Shown here in pieces: positions 22,401-34,800 of a DNA stretch of 64,000 nucleotides. This DNA is from Aquatica leii (lineage: Eukaryota; Arthropoda; Insecta; Coleoptera; Lampyridae), in contig CM069439.1 of assembly GCA_035610365.1 (NCBI GenBank), forward strand, positions 3,100,001 through 3,164,000, written 5' to 3'. The translations under genes were made by a program, and so were the position numbers. Each line of letters begins with the position of its first letter. Position 1 is the stretch's first letter. The notes under the pieces are model-generated. The model was not told where the DNA came from. It saw only the letters and a program-made list of their open reading frames with translations, and did not search any database.

Positions 22401-25322
22401 TAAATGACTGAACCAAAATTTGTTACGCCACTGCTTTTTTTTTACTAAATCTAACTTCATTGTCAATATTATTGTTTTGTGGTTATGCATGGGGGACGTT
22501 ATGGTTACAGTTACAAACGTTACAAATTAGATTATGCCTCTTTTGAGTTTTGGTCTATTTATACGTTTGTAATTTTGTATATTTATCTTTAAATTATGAA
22601 AAGATATCAATAACAGTGGCAACTGTGGATTTTAATCGCTTACTTGTCCTTGACTTTGTTTTGCATAGAAACCACCGAAACCGCACTTGGACCGCACAAG
22701 AAAATCATAGTGGAAAATTTTCAAAAAGAAAATAGGTTAGTTGTTTGTTTTCTTTTTGTACTAATATTTGTAATATTTAATACAATTTGTTAAACGAAAT
22801 TAAGTTCAATTTGATCTGAGATATATTACAATTAAGAATTAAAATATAATTAGAATTCAACTCATTAGTTTAGTGGTTTTTAATAAGGTCACATGTCCAG
22901 GGAATATTTGAACTGTGGTACAAATTTCAGCACTTTGTTCTGTCATATTAAATAGTAATTGAAGCATTGAAATCTTTACAAAATATATTAGTTGTAATGA
23001 TGTACTGTTTGAATTATACCTGTCGCTGTCCTCTGTATATACAAATACTTCTCAAAGAATGTAATTAATTAATAGTATATGAATTTTTGTTGACAAAAGT
23101 TTTAAATTATTGTAGATTTCTACTTTTGTACTAACAATTTCTTATAGTCTTTCAAAAAGTTGTGCCAAGCTGTACTTAACAAATTATTTAAGTTAATTGT
23201 TAATTGCAATCAGCATTTACAGCTATTAAAATAATTGATTTTTCTTTTTAATTAAAAAAATAATATTGGTTTGATGCTGCCTAGTTGCACTATATAAGCA
23301 GCTGTAATACTTCCAAATACAACACTTTCTGTATAATCTTTCACTAATGTAATTTTTGTGTTAATCAATATCAAGTGGTGCAAAACCTAAAAACTAAGTT
23401 TTACTTGTTAGGGCGCTATTACTCAGAGAAGGGATGTCTTTTGTTTTTCTTAATTTAGTTAGTAAATGACCAAAGGGTCTATTGTAGCTTAGTCCCATCT
23501 CATCCTTGAAGCCGCAATTTTTTTCTGAAAACAGAACGATACATTCTTAACTTATATATCATTGTATTTATATCCAATGATAATATTTACTTTTTTACCA
23601 TTTGAATTTTGCTTGTACTCTATGTTGTCAGTCATTTAGACTCATAAAGTATGTTCAATAGAGCTTCTATTTGTGGGCATCATCATACAATGGTAGTTAT
23701 AACAATAAATCGACCACATCCTTGTGGTCTACATCAAGTTGCACATCATGGATGATTAATTAAAACCTGCTATTTAACTAGAATTTTAGTTAATTTCATT
23801 CGTCGTTCAGAAACATTAAATTCACGAATATGTAATGTAATGTTTTTTTCTAGATCTGGCAATATATTAAGTATTTTTATGTTTTCTTTTGTGCTAAGCA
23901 AACATGTTTCTATAAGTTTATTAGTAGACGGGGAGTGTTCATCACTTTCCGAGATGTTATTTGATAATTTATTCTAACATGTTTCTAGGTTTTCTCTTAG
24001 GGTCACCGGCGTAACTACGAGAGCCTGGGTAGACCGGGCACTCCCCAGTGCTCTTTTATGCACACTAGGATATAATTCATAATTAAAAAAATACACTTCA
24101 CCATAAACTATAGGCTCTTCTAGTGCGGATGTCTAGTTACGCGCATGCTTAGGGTACTGTTTACCTTTAACTGATAACTTATGAATCACATCATACATTT
24201 TCAAAAAGGTGGTTGTATTTGTGTAAATGTGTTTTCGTAAAACTCGCATATTGCATAAATACCGTGAATCGCATTCGCGATAAGCACTTTCATTTATTTT
24301 TACGTGACCTTGGGATTCACTTTTATTTATGTAGGTATACATCGCTGCATTTCTTTTCAGGGCGCTACATGGATGTCACATCTATGTAAAACAAACCTTT
24401 CCATTCTTATTAGACCGCGCATACCAAAGATGCTTTCGTCGCCGTTTATTTTTCAGTCTAGAGGTCTAGAGCGATGTCGTTGCCAAGACAAAATATGTAG
24501 TACACTTCAGACCACGTGGTCCTTACTTTGTTATTAATAAACAAATGTTGGACGAAACAACGTGCGAGGGTTTTTTTTTTATAGAAACAATCGTAAATAT
24601 TTGATAAACACCATCTTCTTCTGGTTTATTTAGCTTAATAGGCAGACAAATTTCACAGATAACAATTAATGTCGGTTGTTATCCCTCAAAATCGTGCGAC
24701 TTTAAGTAAACTTTTGCTAATTGTTTGTATAGAACGTATTTATTAATAATCGCACTATTCAATAGGTAGAGTACTTTTTTTAAACGGTCGTAGTATTTGA
24801 TTAATTAATCTAGGTGCTTTACATAATCCTTGTAAATTTAATTATTCTTGAAAGCAATAGTATTTTAAAAGCAATTTAATTTATTACATTGATTTGAAAT
24901 TAAGTTTAATCCTTTAAGTTTATTACTGAAAATTATAGTCCTGGAAATTCGTCTTCGCGAAACAACCTAGAATGTTTAGTTTAAATACATCAAGTGGAAA
25001 AATACGTGTTAATCTTTACAATAAAAAACTGAATCACATCACATCGATGTAAACCGCGACCGTGCTCATCATCTCTGCATCTCCGGTATGTTCACACCCT
25101 AAGACTGCCCATGATACGTTTACCTTTTTTACTTTCTTATCGTCGTATGGAATATTCTGATGTTTTTCTAATTAGCTTAGAGTATTCTCGAATTTCGAGA
25201 ATTTTTCAATAGAAATAATCTTAAGGTTCCGGGTAGTCAAATTTTGATTTACTTATTACATTTTTTTAAATGTTTAAGTTGATGCAAAATGATTCAAAGA
25301 ACTTTAACTTTAGGATCCTACA
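19439..25322. other. 5.9-kb region between the divergent arrestin paralogues
   Basis: AT-rich, with no gene found. It must hold both promoters. A likely 5' UTR exon of paralogue B ends at 25085 (CTCCG|GTATGT), with its acceptor CTTTAG at 25313. A hairpin element lies at 22141-22305. The motif CCAGGGTCACCAAACT near 21457 and a GC-rich patch near 24003-24050 (GGCGTAACTACGAGAGCCTG) resemble hAT-type transposon ends, but I found no matching partner ends. Confidence 0.45.
22141..22305. repeat. TIR/hairpin element
   Basis: TGCATAAAGCAAAGTTAACT (22142-22161) pairs imperfectly with AGTTAACAATGCTTTATACA (22285-22304). The arms enclose about 120 nt with no ORF. A non-autonomous MITE is likely. I could not define a target duplication. 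Confidence 0.5.
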
Positions 25323-28300
25323 ATGTCGCTTGAAATCGTTCTTGACAACTACAATGGAGTATGTTATCCTGGGCAGACTATTGCAGGTAGAATCGAATGT
25401 GTCTTAAACAAGGAAAAAAATTTGAGAGGTAGGTAATTCTTTATTTTTACAAAGTGTACAAAGTACAAATAAAAGTATTGAACCGTTTAAAATAATTTAA
25501 GAAAAATTGGTTTTTATTTTTAATTTGCAGTCAACATGAAAATACTGTAACTTTTATTTTAGCTATAAAAATAAAATTTAAAGGACGAGCAGAAACTGAA
25601 TGGCACGAATCTGAAAGCTACTATGACCACTCTAGTAAAAAGCATAGAACAAGAAGAGTACGTTACAGTGCCGAAGAAGTTTATTTCGAGCAGGAATATA
25701 TCTTAGTACAAGGTTAGAGCTGAGTATAATTTTTCATTGTATTAATATTTTTAACAGGTGGAGAAAATTATACGTTACCTCAAGGAAGGCATGTATATCC
25801 TTTTTCATACATCCTTCCACAGCAATTGCCTTCGTCATTTGAGGGGGGCTATGGAAATATACAATACACGATTAAAGGAGTGATAGATAGACCATGGAAA
25901 TTTGATTATGAGACGAAGATACTATTAAATCTTTGTTCTCCATTGGATCTGAATTATATACCTGGATTGCGAGTAAGTACATAAAATTGTAACCAAAGAG
26001 TTAACGTTTCGTAAGAAATTTCCATGAAAAGGATTTACATTGGAAATATACTGTCTATATACTGACTGACAAGATGCCACCGAAGTTCTACTTTTAAATT
26101 ACTTAACGAAAATCGAAACGTTAGCAATTTTGATTACAACATTACAAAAACGTTTTTTAATAATCGAATGAGGTTTACTTTTTTTATAGGATCCTTTAGC
26201 CACAAGTGTAGATAAGAACATATGTTGTTGTTGGTGTAAGTCAGGTCCTATAACGTTTGATATTTCTCTACCCCTTAGAGGGTATTGTCCTGGTCAGCAA
26301 GTGAATATTGGGGCGTATGTTCAGAATATGTCTAATGTTAGTGCAGAAAATGTAAAGTTTAAGATTTATAAGGTAACTATTTATGGTAGAAATATCACTA
26401 GTTGTATATTAATTGTAGGACACAGAATTTATTTCTCATTATCCTTCAACTCATCATAAACATGAAGAGCATGTAATAGCTGAATGCGAAGATGGAGGGA
26501 TTGGAGCACATGGCGAAAAATCTTGGACTTCTGTCTTATCAATACCAACTAATGCCAATTATCCAAACTTAATTCCATGTAACATCATAAACATATCGTA
26601 TCGATTAAAGGTAATTGTTTGAATTTAGTTTAAAGTAAATTATGTTAACCCTGGTTTTATACAAGGTATTTAAAAAAGGTTTGATATTTTACAAACTTAT
26701 ACAAAAACTTACAAAATGTTATTATTTTTTGTACAATACTAATGGGAGAGTGCATAACAATTCCCTTTGTAGACATCTACTAATGGTTATTAAATATCAA
26801 GATTGTAGATGAACCTCTTGGGCAGTTATTAAAATAAAATCAAAAAAAGGGCTGTTCTATAAAATTTATTCAGAACGTTTCAGGTATTATACCGCTGGTC
26901 ATAATTAAGTTGTTTCCGCGATCGCTCTATTAATTTTAAGTTTGTCGTTCAAATTAATTTTATCGCCGGCTTAGGTGTTTTGTGTGAAGCGTCTTTGGAT
27001 TCTACGTGTGTTTACGCATCATTTGATTTCGTTTCAGTTCTTATAAAAAAATATAGTTTTTCAAATAAAAGGGCTATCCTCTTGACTCTCTTTGATGGTT
27101 TTCGTGTTGCGGGGTCTGGAGTACTATTTTTAAATCGGTTGCGTTTTGTACCGCCGACCTTTGGGTTTGTTTCTTTTGGTGTCAAAAAGGCCTTTGCTCC
27201 TGATGTCTCATTTCTTACTTCTCCTTGCTGCTGAAGTTTTTCTTTGCAGATCTTTTTTCTAGCGATACCAGAAAGTTTACTGACCGACTCATTTGTGTCA
27301 GTGTTTGTTTTTTGTTTATTTATTTGGTTCATACCAGTCCCACAAGTGGTGGAAATACGAGCAAGTATATATGTACGTGGTTCATACATATGGCTATATT
27401 CAATGGGATACGTCTATTGTCTCGAGGTTGGTTCAGTAATGACTGGTGTTCTATCAAGGCACGCATTTTTAATGATGTTATTTTTTTGTCTGGGTAATTA
27501 ACTCAAGACCTCTCAGACATGTCGATAGCAGCAAGGGGTGTTTGGTTTCACTGCCATGTCTACAGTAACCACTTACACCGTTTAACCTAGTGTTGACTTT
27601 TGCCACAACACTACAGCTTGAGCTGGTTCGCGTAAAAATAGCATTGAAATACGATTTTAGGTTACGGTTCTAACAGATATCAAAGTCCTAGCTCAACTGA
27701 TTAGGCTAAGTACCGTAACAACCTATTTACTCTCTTATTCATCATCAGGACACGCACCAGAAGGTGGCTCAACCTATGAGAGCAATATGTACCCATATAT
27801 TTTTCGTTGTAAGGACTTAAAACGAAATATACAATTCATGTTCATGTTATAAGGATTTCGTTAAACCTCTTTGCAAACATTCTTATGGAAAAAATGTTTG
27901 AAAGCAATACAATTCACGCTTAATCTTTTAATGATGTATTGATAGTATTATAAAATGCTAAAATATTTTGACATTTTTCAAACGCCTTGTTCCACTCGTT
28001 TTAGAATAATTTATTAATTCGTATTATTTTAGGGAAAGGTAATCTTACCATGTCCTCATACAAACTTGGATGTTGAATTTCCGTGTGTAATTGGGACTGT
28101 CCCTCTAACAGGCGTGGTGGATACAACGCTTGGACCTCCTAACACTGAAACGTCTTTACCTAGTTATAACTTAATTTCAGGTATTCAACCCCCCATGCCT
28201 TATCCACCAGGGCCACTCATAGGAGTACCGATTGCTCCTGCTCCACCCGAATCTGCTCCTCTTTTACCATTCCCATCTGGAGATTCTGGCTACTTACCAT

Positions 28301-28681
28301 CAAATCAACCTCCGTATCCATCTGCTATTGGTAATGCGGCACCGTATCCTTCATATCCACCTACTCAAGTTTCAAACGAAAAACCTCCTTATTCTAGTGG
28401 AGGACCATCTCCTTATCTTAGTGGCGTGTCGTCTCCTTATCCTAGTAGCGGACAATCTCCTTACCCTCCTACGACAGCTTCAGCTCCGTATCCATCTGCA
28501 CCTGGTGGTTCATTTGCTCCAGCTCTGCCGACAGGAGCACCGTATCCGACTGATGGTGTATTTTCGGGATCTTCAGATGCAACAGGTAAATATTTTAATA
28601 GCTGAGCGTAGTTTATTTTTTTGTATTCTAGCGCCACCTTCGTATGAGGACGCAAAGCAACTTAAAAATGAAAAACAATAA
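25323..28681 (+). CDS. Arrestin domain-containing protein with PPxY tail, 7 coding exons, paralogue B
   Basis: Exons: 25323-25428, 25563-25712, 25758-25972, 26190-26372, 26419-26610, 28033-28585, 28632-28681. They total 1449 nt (482 aa). The start MSLEIVLDNYNGVCYPGQTI aligns with paralogue A. The N-arrestin fold ends YGNIQYTIKGVIDRPWKFD. The C-arrestin fold follows ICCCWCKSGPITFDISLPL and ends near CVIGTVPL. Exon 6 then encodes about 140 residues rich in Pro, Tyr, Ser and Gly, with repeated PYPS/SPYP units. The last exon supplies APPSYEDAKQL, a PPSY motif of the PPxY type that binds WW domains of NEDD4-family ubiquitin ligases. By family knowledge it should recruit such ligases to cargo. A 5' UTR intron (25086-25313) is likely. 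Intron 5 is 1.4 kb and contains transposon-like sequence. Confidence 0.9.
26980..27640 (-). mobile_element. Probable LINE ORF1 relic in arrestin B intron 5
   Basis: On the minus strand an open frame of 125 codons (27389-27012) encodes a hydrophilic, Lys/Thr/Pro-rich protein (for example TPKETNPKVGGTKRNRFKN, then TPDPATRKPSKRVKR). This composition resembles the gag-like ORF1 of Jockey-type elements. Flanking minus-strand sequence to about 27640 looks coding but is broken. No reverse transcriptase is present. The assignment rests on composition only. Confidence 0.35.
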
Positions 28682-30429
28682 ATCGTTTTCAACTAAATTG
28701 AAATCAATGTTAACAATGCATAAACGCTTATTAATGTATCTAAACGTTTTGTGTTTTGTTTGCAATCATATCGGATAAATAAGTTAGTTTACAATAACCG
28801 CTTGATTTTCGCTTTTGTCATATTTGTAACAGTTTATTTGAAGTAAATTATGTTATGACATTAATTTTAAAAAAAATGTTAGTAGAACGTTTGTTCTAGC
28901 TTTTTGTGTACAAATTTTATCTCGAAATCGGTAAACAAAAGTTTATATTCAATTTTAACAGACACACTAATTATGCTTACTACTACATGTTTTCATTAAT
29001 GACCGATTTATAAAGTAGCTAATAAATAAAGGTTAATAAAATATGATTAGTATAAAATGGAACATTCAAGAATTGACTTAATCTACTTTTTAAATCTCCG
29101 TCATGATTATCAACAGACTGAAAATACGATTTTTTTTTAATTTAAAAACGGACAATAACCATAGTCTTTAAAGGTATATGTATAAAACTAGCAAGTCTGA
29201 AAGTTTAGTTAAGTGGCCTTTACAAAAATTTAATACTGTGATAAAGATGCAACAACGTACAGATTCTCAATATATAACAGTTTCTATTACTGCGAGCTAA
29301 AGTTACTACGTAATTTTGTAGCCTTAAAAGGCAATTTTTTCAACAAACAGTTCGTTATCTATGTTAGGAGTAAATATAAACTGCACCAAATTAGAGATTA
29401 TTTTTGTTATGTAAATTGCACTTGAAATATAATTGTTGCATTATTGTATTTTAAATACGAAATAATTTACAATGCTCGATTATTATATATGTATAATGTA
29501 TTTATATCAAATGTTTATTATACACACGGATTATATAGCTGACAAAAATTACTTCTTGCTTTTGTATGCAAACTTTACCATTATGTATTGCTAAATGTTT
29601 TTTTAAATTACAATTATCATAAATAATTTTTAACTAAATTGGTTTTGTTTGTCTGTATTTAATAAGAAATTAATTATATTTATTATTAAATTGATGTAAA
29701 CTTTTGGCATTACATATTCCTATGTATTCTGGACCTGGTTTTTGAATTACTTTTGTACTGGTAATTTATTACTTCACAATATCTGGCGACGCGCTCACTG
29801 AACACATCGACCGCGTCACGCAGAAAACATAAAAGTTTAAATATAGTGAAACGACGTATATTGGTGAAAAGTGTATAGTGACTATCATTAGGACAAGTAG
29901 TTATTAATAAGACGCAGGACAGATTAACGTTAAGTAGTGGAATTAAGTACATTATATAGAAATACAAGGAAGAAAGATTGAAAATTCATAAACGAAAACT
30001 TAGGTACGAACATCAGGGTTAAAAACGCACATAAAATAGGAACAAAAACATGTTTAGTGGGTCTAGTAAGTTGTGATGGGAAAAAGGAAGTAATGAAAAA
30101 ACAAATCTAAGGCATATACGTGAAGCGAAGGTATTTATAAATAATTTATCAAAACAAAGAAAATAGCACAGATAAGAAAAAGAGCTGGGGATGAAAAGGT
30201 AGAAAAGTACGAAATGGATACCCGAAACTGTTTATTGGCGAGAAAGAATTTAAATGGAATAAGGAAAACAGCAAGCTAGAGCAGGTGGACAGTAGACAAG
30301 CAATAATAAATATAAAGTCAAAATACTACTAAATAATAAAACAAGGACTGCTAAAAAGACGACAAAATTGGCAATGGATAAGGACAAGGAAAAAAGTGTA
30401 CTACAAGAAGACATAATAATAAAGAAAAC
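28682..30429. other. 3' flank of arrestin B and intergenic DNA
   Basis: AT-rich 3' UTR and intergenic sequence. From about 29980 it becomes A-rich with LINE-like codon content, probably the decayed 5' part of the endonuclease-type LINE that is recognisable from about 30430. No other feature. Confidence 0.4.
29021..29026 (+). terminator. Candidate poly(A) signal of arrestin paralogue B
   Basis: AATAAATAAA starting 340 nt after the stop codon at 28681; more AATAAA-like hexamers follow within 20 nt. Confidence 0.45.
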
Positions 30430-31368
30430 TTTGGAAACTAGGAACGTAGAAGCCTAATAGGAAAGGAGGAGGAACTAGTCAACTAACTGGAAGCATAAAA
30501 TCAGATGTAGTGGGCATTACTACTGAAACGAAAAAGATATGAGAAAAAGTATTAAAAGGAGGACATCTATTGATATATAGCGGAGTAAATGAAAGAAATA
30601 GAGCTAGTGAAGGGGTGGGACATACGGAAATGGTATGGAGTAACAGAACGGATCCTAAAAATAGAAATGGAAGTAGACGAACCAGTAAAAACAATAATCA
30701 TTGTTGTACACGGACCCAATGAAGATGAAAAAACTAGTACAAAAGAAGACTTCTGTGAACAACTAACGAAAACAACTGAAGGAATACCATCAAACAGGAA
30801 GCGCAGTAGGGGTATATGGAGAAAGGTCAGAAATAACAACGGAAGAAGGTTGATAGATTTTTGCATGTTGAACAATCTAATAATAACAAATGCCTTTTAT
30901 AAACACAAAGATACGCACAATTTACGAGAGAGGTAATAAGCAGTAAGAAAGATCCCTAATTGACTATATTAATATTAACAAAGAATATAGAAGAGAAATA
31001 AAAGAAACACGAGTGCGAAGAGGGTGTGAGATATATTCAGACCACTACCTGGTAATGACAAAAATAGAAATACAAAACAAGAAACAAAGAGGATATACTA
31101 AAGCAATTAGAAAGAATACTAGTAATGTAGTAAATAAGTAATTCGGACTTACAAACTCAGAGAAGAAGAAACAGCCAAAGCATATAAAAAGAAAATTAAG
31201 ACAGAAATGAATAAAAACAAAGAAATTACAAGTAACATGACGATAGACGTGTGGAGAACAATTAAAGAGTTAATAATAAAAATAGCAAGGGAAACATATG
31301 GAAGCAACAAAAAAGACAAAACTATAAAACAAACAAAATGGTGGAACGAAGAAATGTCACTTAAGGGG
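30430..31368 (+). pseudogene. Truncated LINE: AP-endonuclease domain only
   Basis: Broken frames read DVVGITTETKK, then YSGVNERNRASEGVG, then the open stretch 30589-30936 with GWDIRKWYGVTERILKIEME and VRNNNGRRLIDFCMLNNLII, then (shifted) SDHYLVMTKIEIQN and finally KQTKWWNEEMS. These are the ordered blocks of the APE-type endonuclease of a large insect LINE family (GDFN, R-L-x-x-F and SDH regions). The sequence ends where the linker to reverse transcriptase would begin, so RT is absent. It lies in the same intergenic space as the 3' ends of arrestin B and laminin beta, and is non-functional. Confidence 0.7.
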
Positions 31369-31820
31369 CGTTCTTGAATTCAGACCTAAATTAGTTAGCT
31401 ATAATTTATGTGTGTAATATTTTGGTATCAGAACGATTTTCTTATCGCCTCTGGTAAAAAGATATACAGTATCAAATTAAATTGATCCTATTTACCCTAA
31501 ATTACGGTATTTATATAGTAAAATGTGTTAATTTGCAATCGTGCAAATAAATTATTTTAATAAATTAAGTTTTAAGTTTGCAACAGTATGAAAGTTCCTA
31601 ATTGTTTTATATACGTAGCTCGTAGTTTTGAAGAAGCGAAAAAAAAACAACAAAAATAATTGTTTCTATAAGAATTTTTTGGTAAAGATTTTATATAAAA
31701 TCATTAATACAAAGGTAATAATAGTTTTCAATTATCATTATAAAAAATTATGTACATCTAAAATTGTCATCTACAAAAAAAGCCTACTTCTAAATCTATG
31801 TGAAGTTGGTACAAAAATTC

Positions 31821-34800
31821 TTAAGTACATTTTTTATAATATAATTCTCTTTGTTCTATCTTTTTATTATGTTGTTCCATGTCATTCATTAACAATTGAA
31901 TTTCCGCTTCTAAAGATCTTAGTAAAGATTCTGGTGTGTTTTTGAAATTATCTACAGTAGATTCGGCACGCGTAAGTTTTTCCTTTAACTGAAAAGCGCG
32001 TCGAAACAAATCATCAGCTTTCTTTTTTGAATCATCGACAGTACTTAATTTGTTTGATAACTCAATTTTAACAGTGCCATATTGGTTTAATAATCTTTCA
32101 AATTTTTCATGCGTAGCATTAGCTTCTTTATGGATACCAAGTGATTCCTCAATTACCCGTCTTGCGAAATCTTCGTTGCCTGTAACTTTAACTTTCAAAT
32201 CTTTTAAACGTCCTTCCAACTTTTCTATTTGTTGAGAAGCGTCATTTGTTTTCATCTGAGCATCTGCAGTGGTCTCATCGATCTATAGTAAATACTTTTA
32301 ATAATTTTTAATTTAATTTAAAAACATACTTTGTCTAATAATTTGTTGACTTCGTCTATATTTCCCTTTGCCGCAGATATTCCAATACCAGCTTGTTCTT
32401 GTGCTAAACTACTGTTACCCAAAGCCTCTTTTACTTCCTCTGCTACCTTTAATATATCGTTTGCTTTCATTCTACAAAAAAAAATATAATTTAATATAAA
32501 ACGTTATAAACATCCTTGTACTTTGCTTCATCAGCATCATCTTTAAGTTTTTCTACTTTCCGCAAGTCATCCGCGGTAGCTGCTATTATTGGATCGATAT
32601 TGGTTAATGACTCGACAGTATCTTTAATTTTTTGAGCTAATTCCATAATTTCTTCTGGTCTTTGTTCTATTCGTTTATCTAACACCTAACACAATTTGAA
32701 ATAATAACCAAATACAGAAAACACATTTGTTTAATAAAGCAACTAACCTGATAAGCAACTTTTTTAATATCTTCAGGCGTCGAGTGATTTTGATTTAAAA
32801 ATTCGTTAATACGGATCTTCATGTTGTTCATTAATGTTAAAGATGTATTTGTAGATACGAATACTAAATTAGCTTTGTCGTGAGCATCGTGAGACAACAA
32901 TTTCGCCAAAGTGGTATTTAATTGTGATATCTGCAACAAAGTATATCAAATATAATAGATACAATCATGTAACTATAATACGTTTCTAAGAAAATCGTTA
33001 GCTTTAGCTTCCTTTTCCTTTAGAACAAATTCAGTGGTATTTGCCAAATCTAGAGCATTCTCAGCTTGCTGTTTGGCTCCGTTTTCACAAGAAATCGCAT
33101 TTCCACAACTACCACAGCCGGCACCTCCACATATTTTATCACAAGGATCTCCCTTGCCATCACAAACTAAGTTATTCAATTCCGGCATTACTTCGTATAG
33201 CTCCTTAATACTAGCTTTTATATCTTGCAATGCTTTTTCGTTGTTTTCTTGCATACCTTTGAACTCATTTTGTGTTACGTTCACCAGATTTTCACTCGCT
33301 TTACACTGCCTTTCAGCATAATCAACAGTTTCCTAAAAATATATAAATTTTTGGTAATAATCGTAACGTAATAAGGAATATTTACTCTAGTTTCGTGGGC
33401 TTTTTGAGATGCAACATCCGCTTTTTGTTTTGCGGCATAAACCAATGTCAGTGCACCCTGGACATCAGCTTCTTGTAGGGCCGTGCCATCGTTTTCTAGT
33501 TCTTTAATTTTATTTTGCAATAAATCTTCCTCAATTCCAAGTCCTAATAATTCCATTTTGGCAACTGTTATAGTTTGAGTCGAATTGTCTAACAAGTTAT
33601 ATAATTCTTGCATCGGCCCTAATTCTGTTTCATTAATACGCAAACTTAAATCTGTCAGTTGCTTTTGTATCGATTCTACATCAATGTATTTTGTACTATT
33701 TAATAAAACATCTATTTGTTCGAGTTGATTTTGCATTTCATCAAATTCTTTTGTATAAGCACCAGTGGCACCGATTTTTTTAATATTTTTTGCTCGATCA
33801 ATAATTTGTAGTGTCGTGTCTACAATCTTTAGATTATAAATGAAACATTTTACACATATACGCACTTTTATAGCCTTTCAGAATTCTATCCCAGTTATCA
33901 AAGCATTCCCCACATGGAGTGCAAACGGGAGCTGTTCCATAATATCCCCTTGCGCACTCGTCGCAGTTGTAACCTCCTATGCCAACACGGCACACACAAG
34001 CACCCGTTTTCCGATTACATTGTAAAGTTTCAGACCCATAAATACTGCAATGGCACTCTAAAACATTAAGTTTTACATTAACAACACGTTACATTATTAC
34101 TAATATATATGATAAAGAAACGAAAGGTTGTAATAAGAAAAGAGGGAAGATGTTATATGATAAATACATGGTGAGATTAGATTCAAGAAATACTACGAAA
34201 GATAAAAATACAAATATAGTTGAAAGACTATAAATTGATGGATCGGCAGTATTCCGAGAAAAGAAATGTTAACAACGGAATCTATCCATTGTTAATGGAA
34301 GGAAATTTCAATGCACAGATCGAAAAAGAACACTGTCGACAGTATAAGCGAATACATAATATAAATCAAGTAAGAAACGGACGGAAAACACACCAAATAC
34401 AATAAAAAGGAATAGTGAGTAAAAAAGGAAAACAATAAAGGAATGATGGTGAATAGAATTAAAAACTTACTGAAACATTCGTTACGTTTAGGATCTCCCC
34501 AGTAATTTTCTCTACACTCATTACACTGTCGCCCGCCAAAGTTTTCTTTGCACTCGCATTGTCCATCATACTAAAGTTAAACTTATTATATCAAAAATTA
34601 GTCGCTGTAAGTTTATTTACCAAATTGCATTGTAGTTTTTCGGCACCGACTAAGTCACAGTTACAAGCTTCACATCCCGATCCACTAGCAATTTTCCAGT
34701 GGTTATCTGCACATTGATCGCATTGTTTCCCAACTACATTAGGAAAACAAGAGCACTGGCCGTTGTAAGGACTGCAGTTTCCAGCGGAACTATTCGTTCC

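Noticed and set aside
28232-28681. 149-aa Leu/His-rich ORF on the plus strand
   Set aside because: A frame shadow of the Pro/Tyr/Ser tail of arrestin B; its codons are the repeat units read one base out of phase.
33827-33865. A 39-nt laminin intron using the acceptor at 33827
   Set aside because: It gives the wrong phase and a stop soon after; the acceptor at 33820 keeps the coiled-coil frame.
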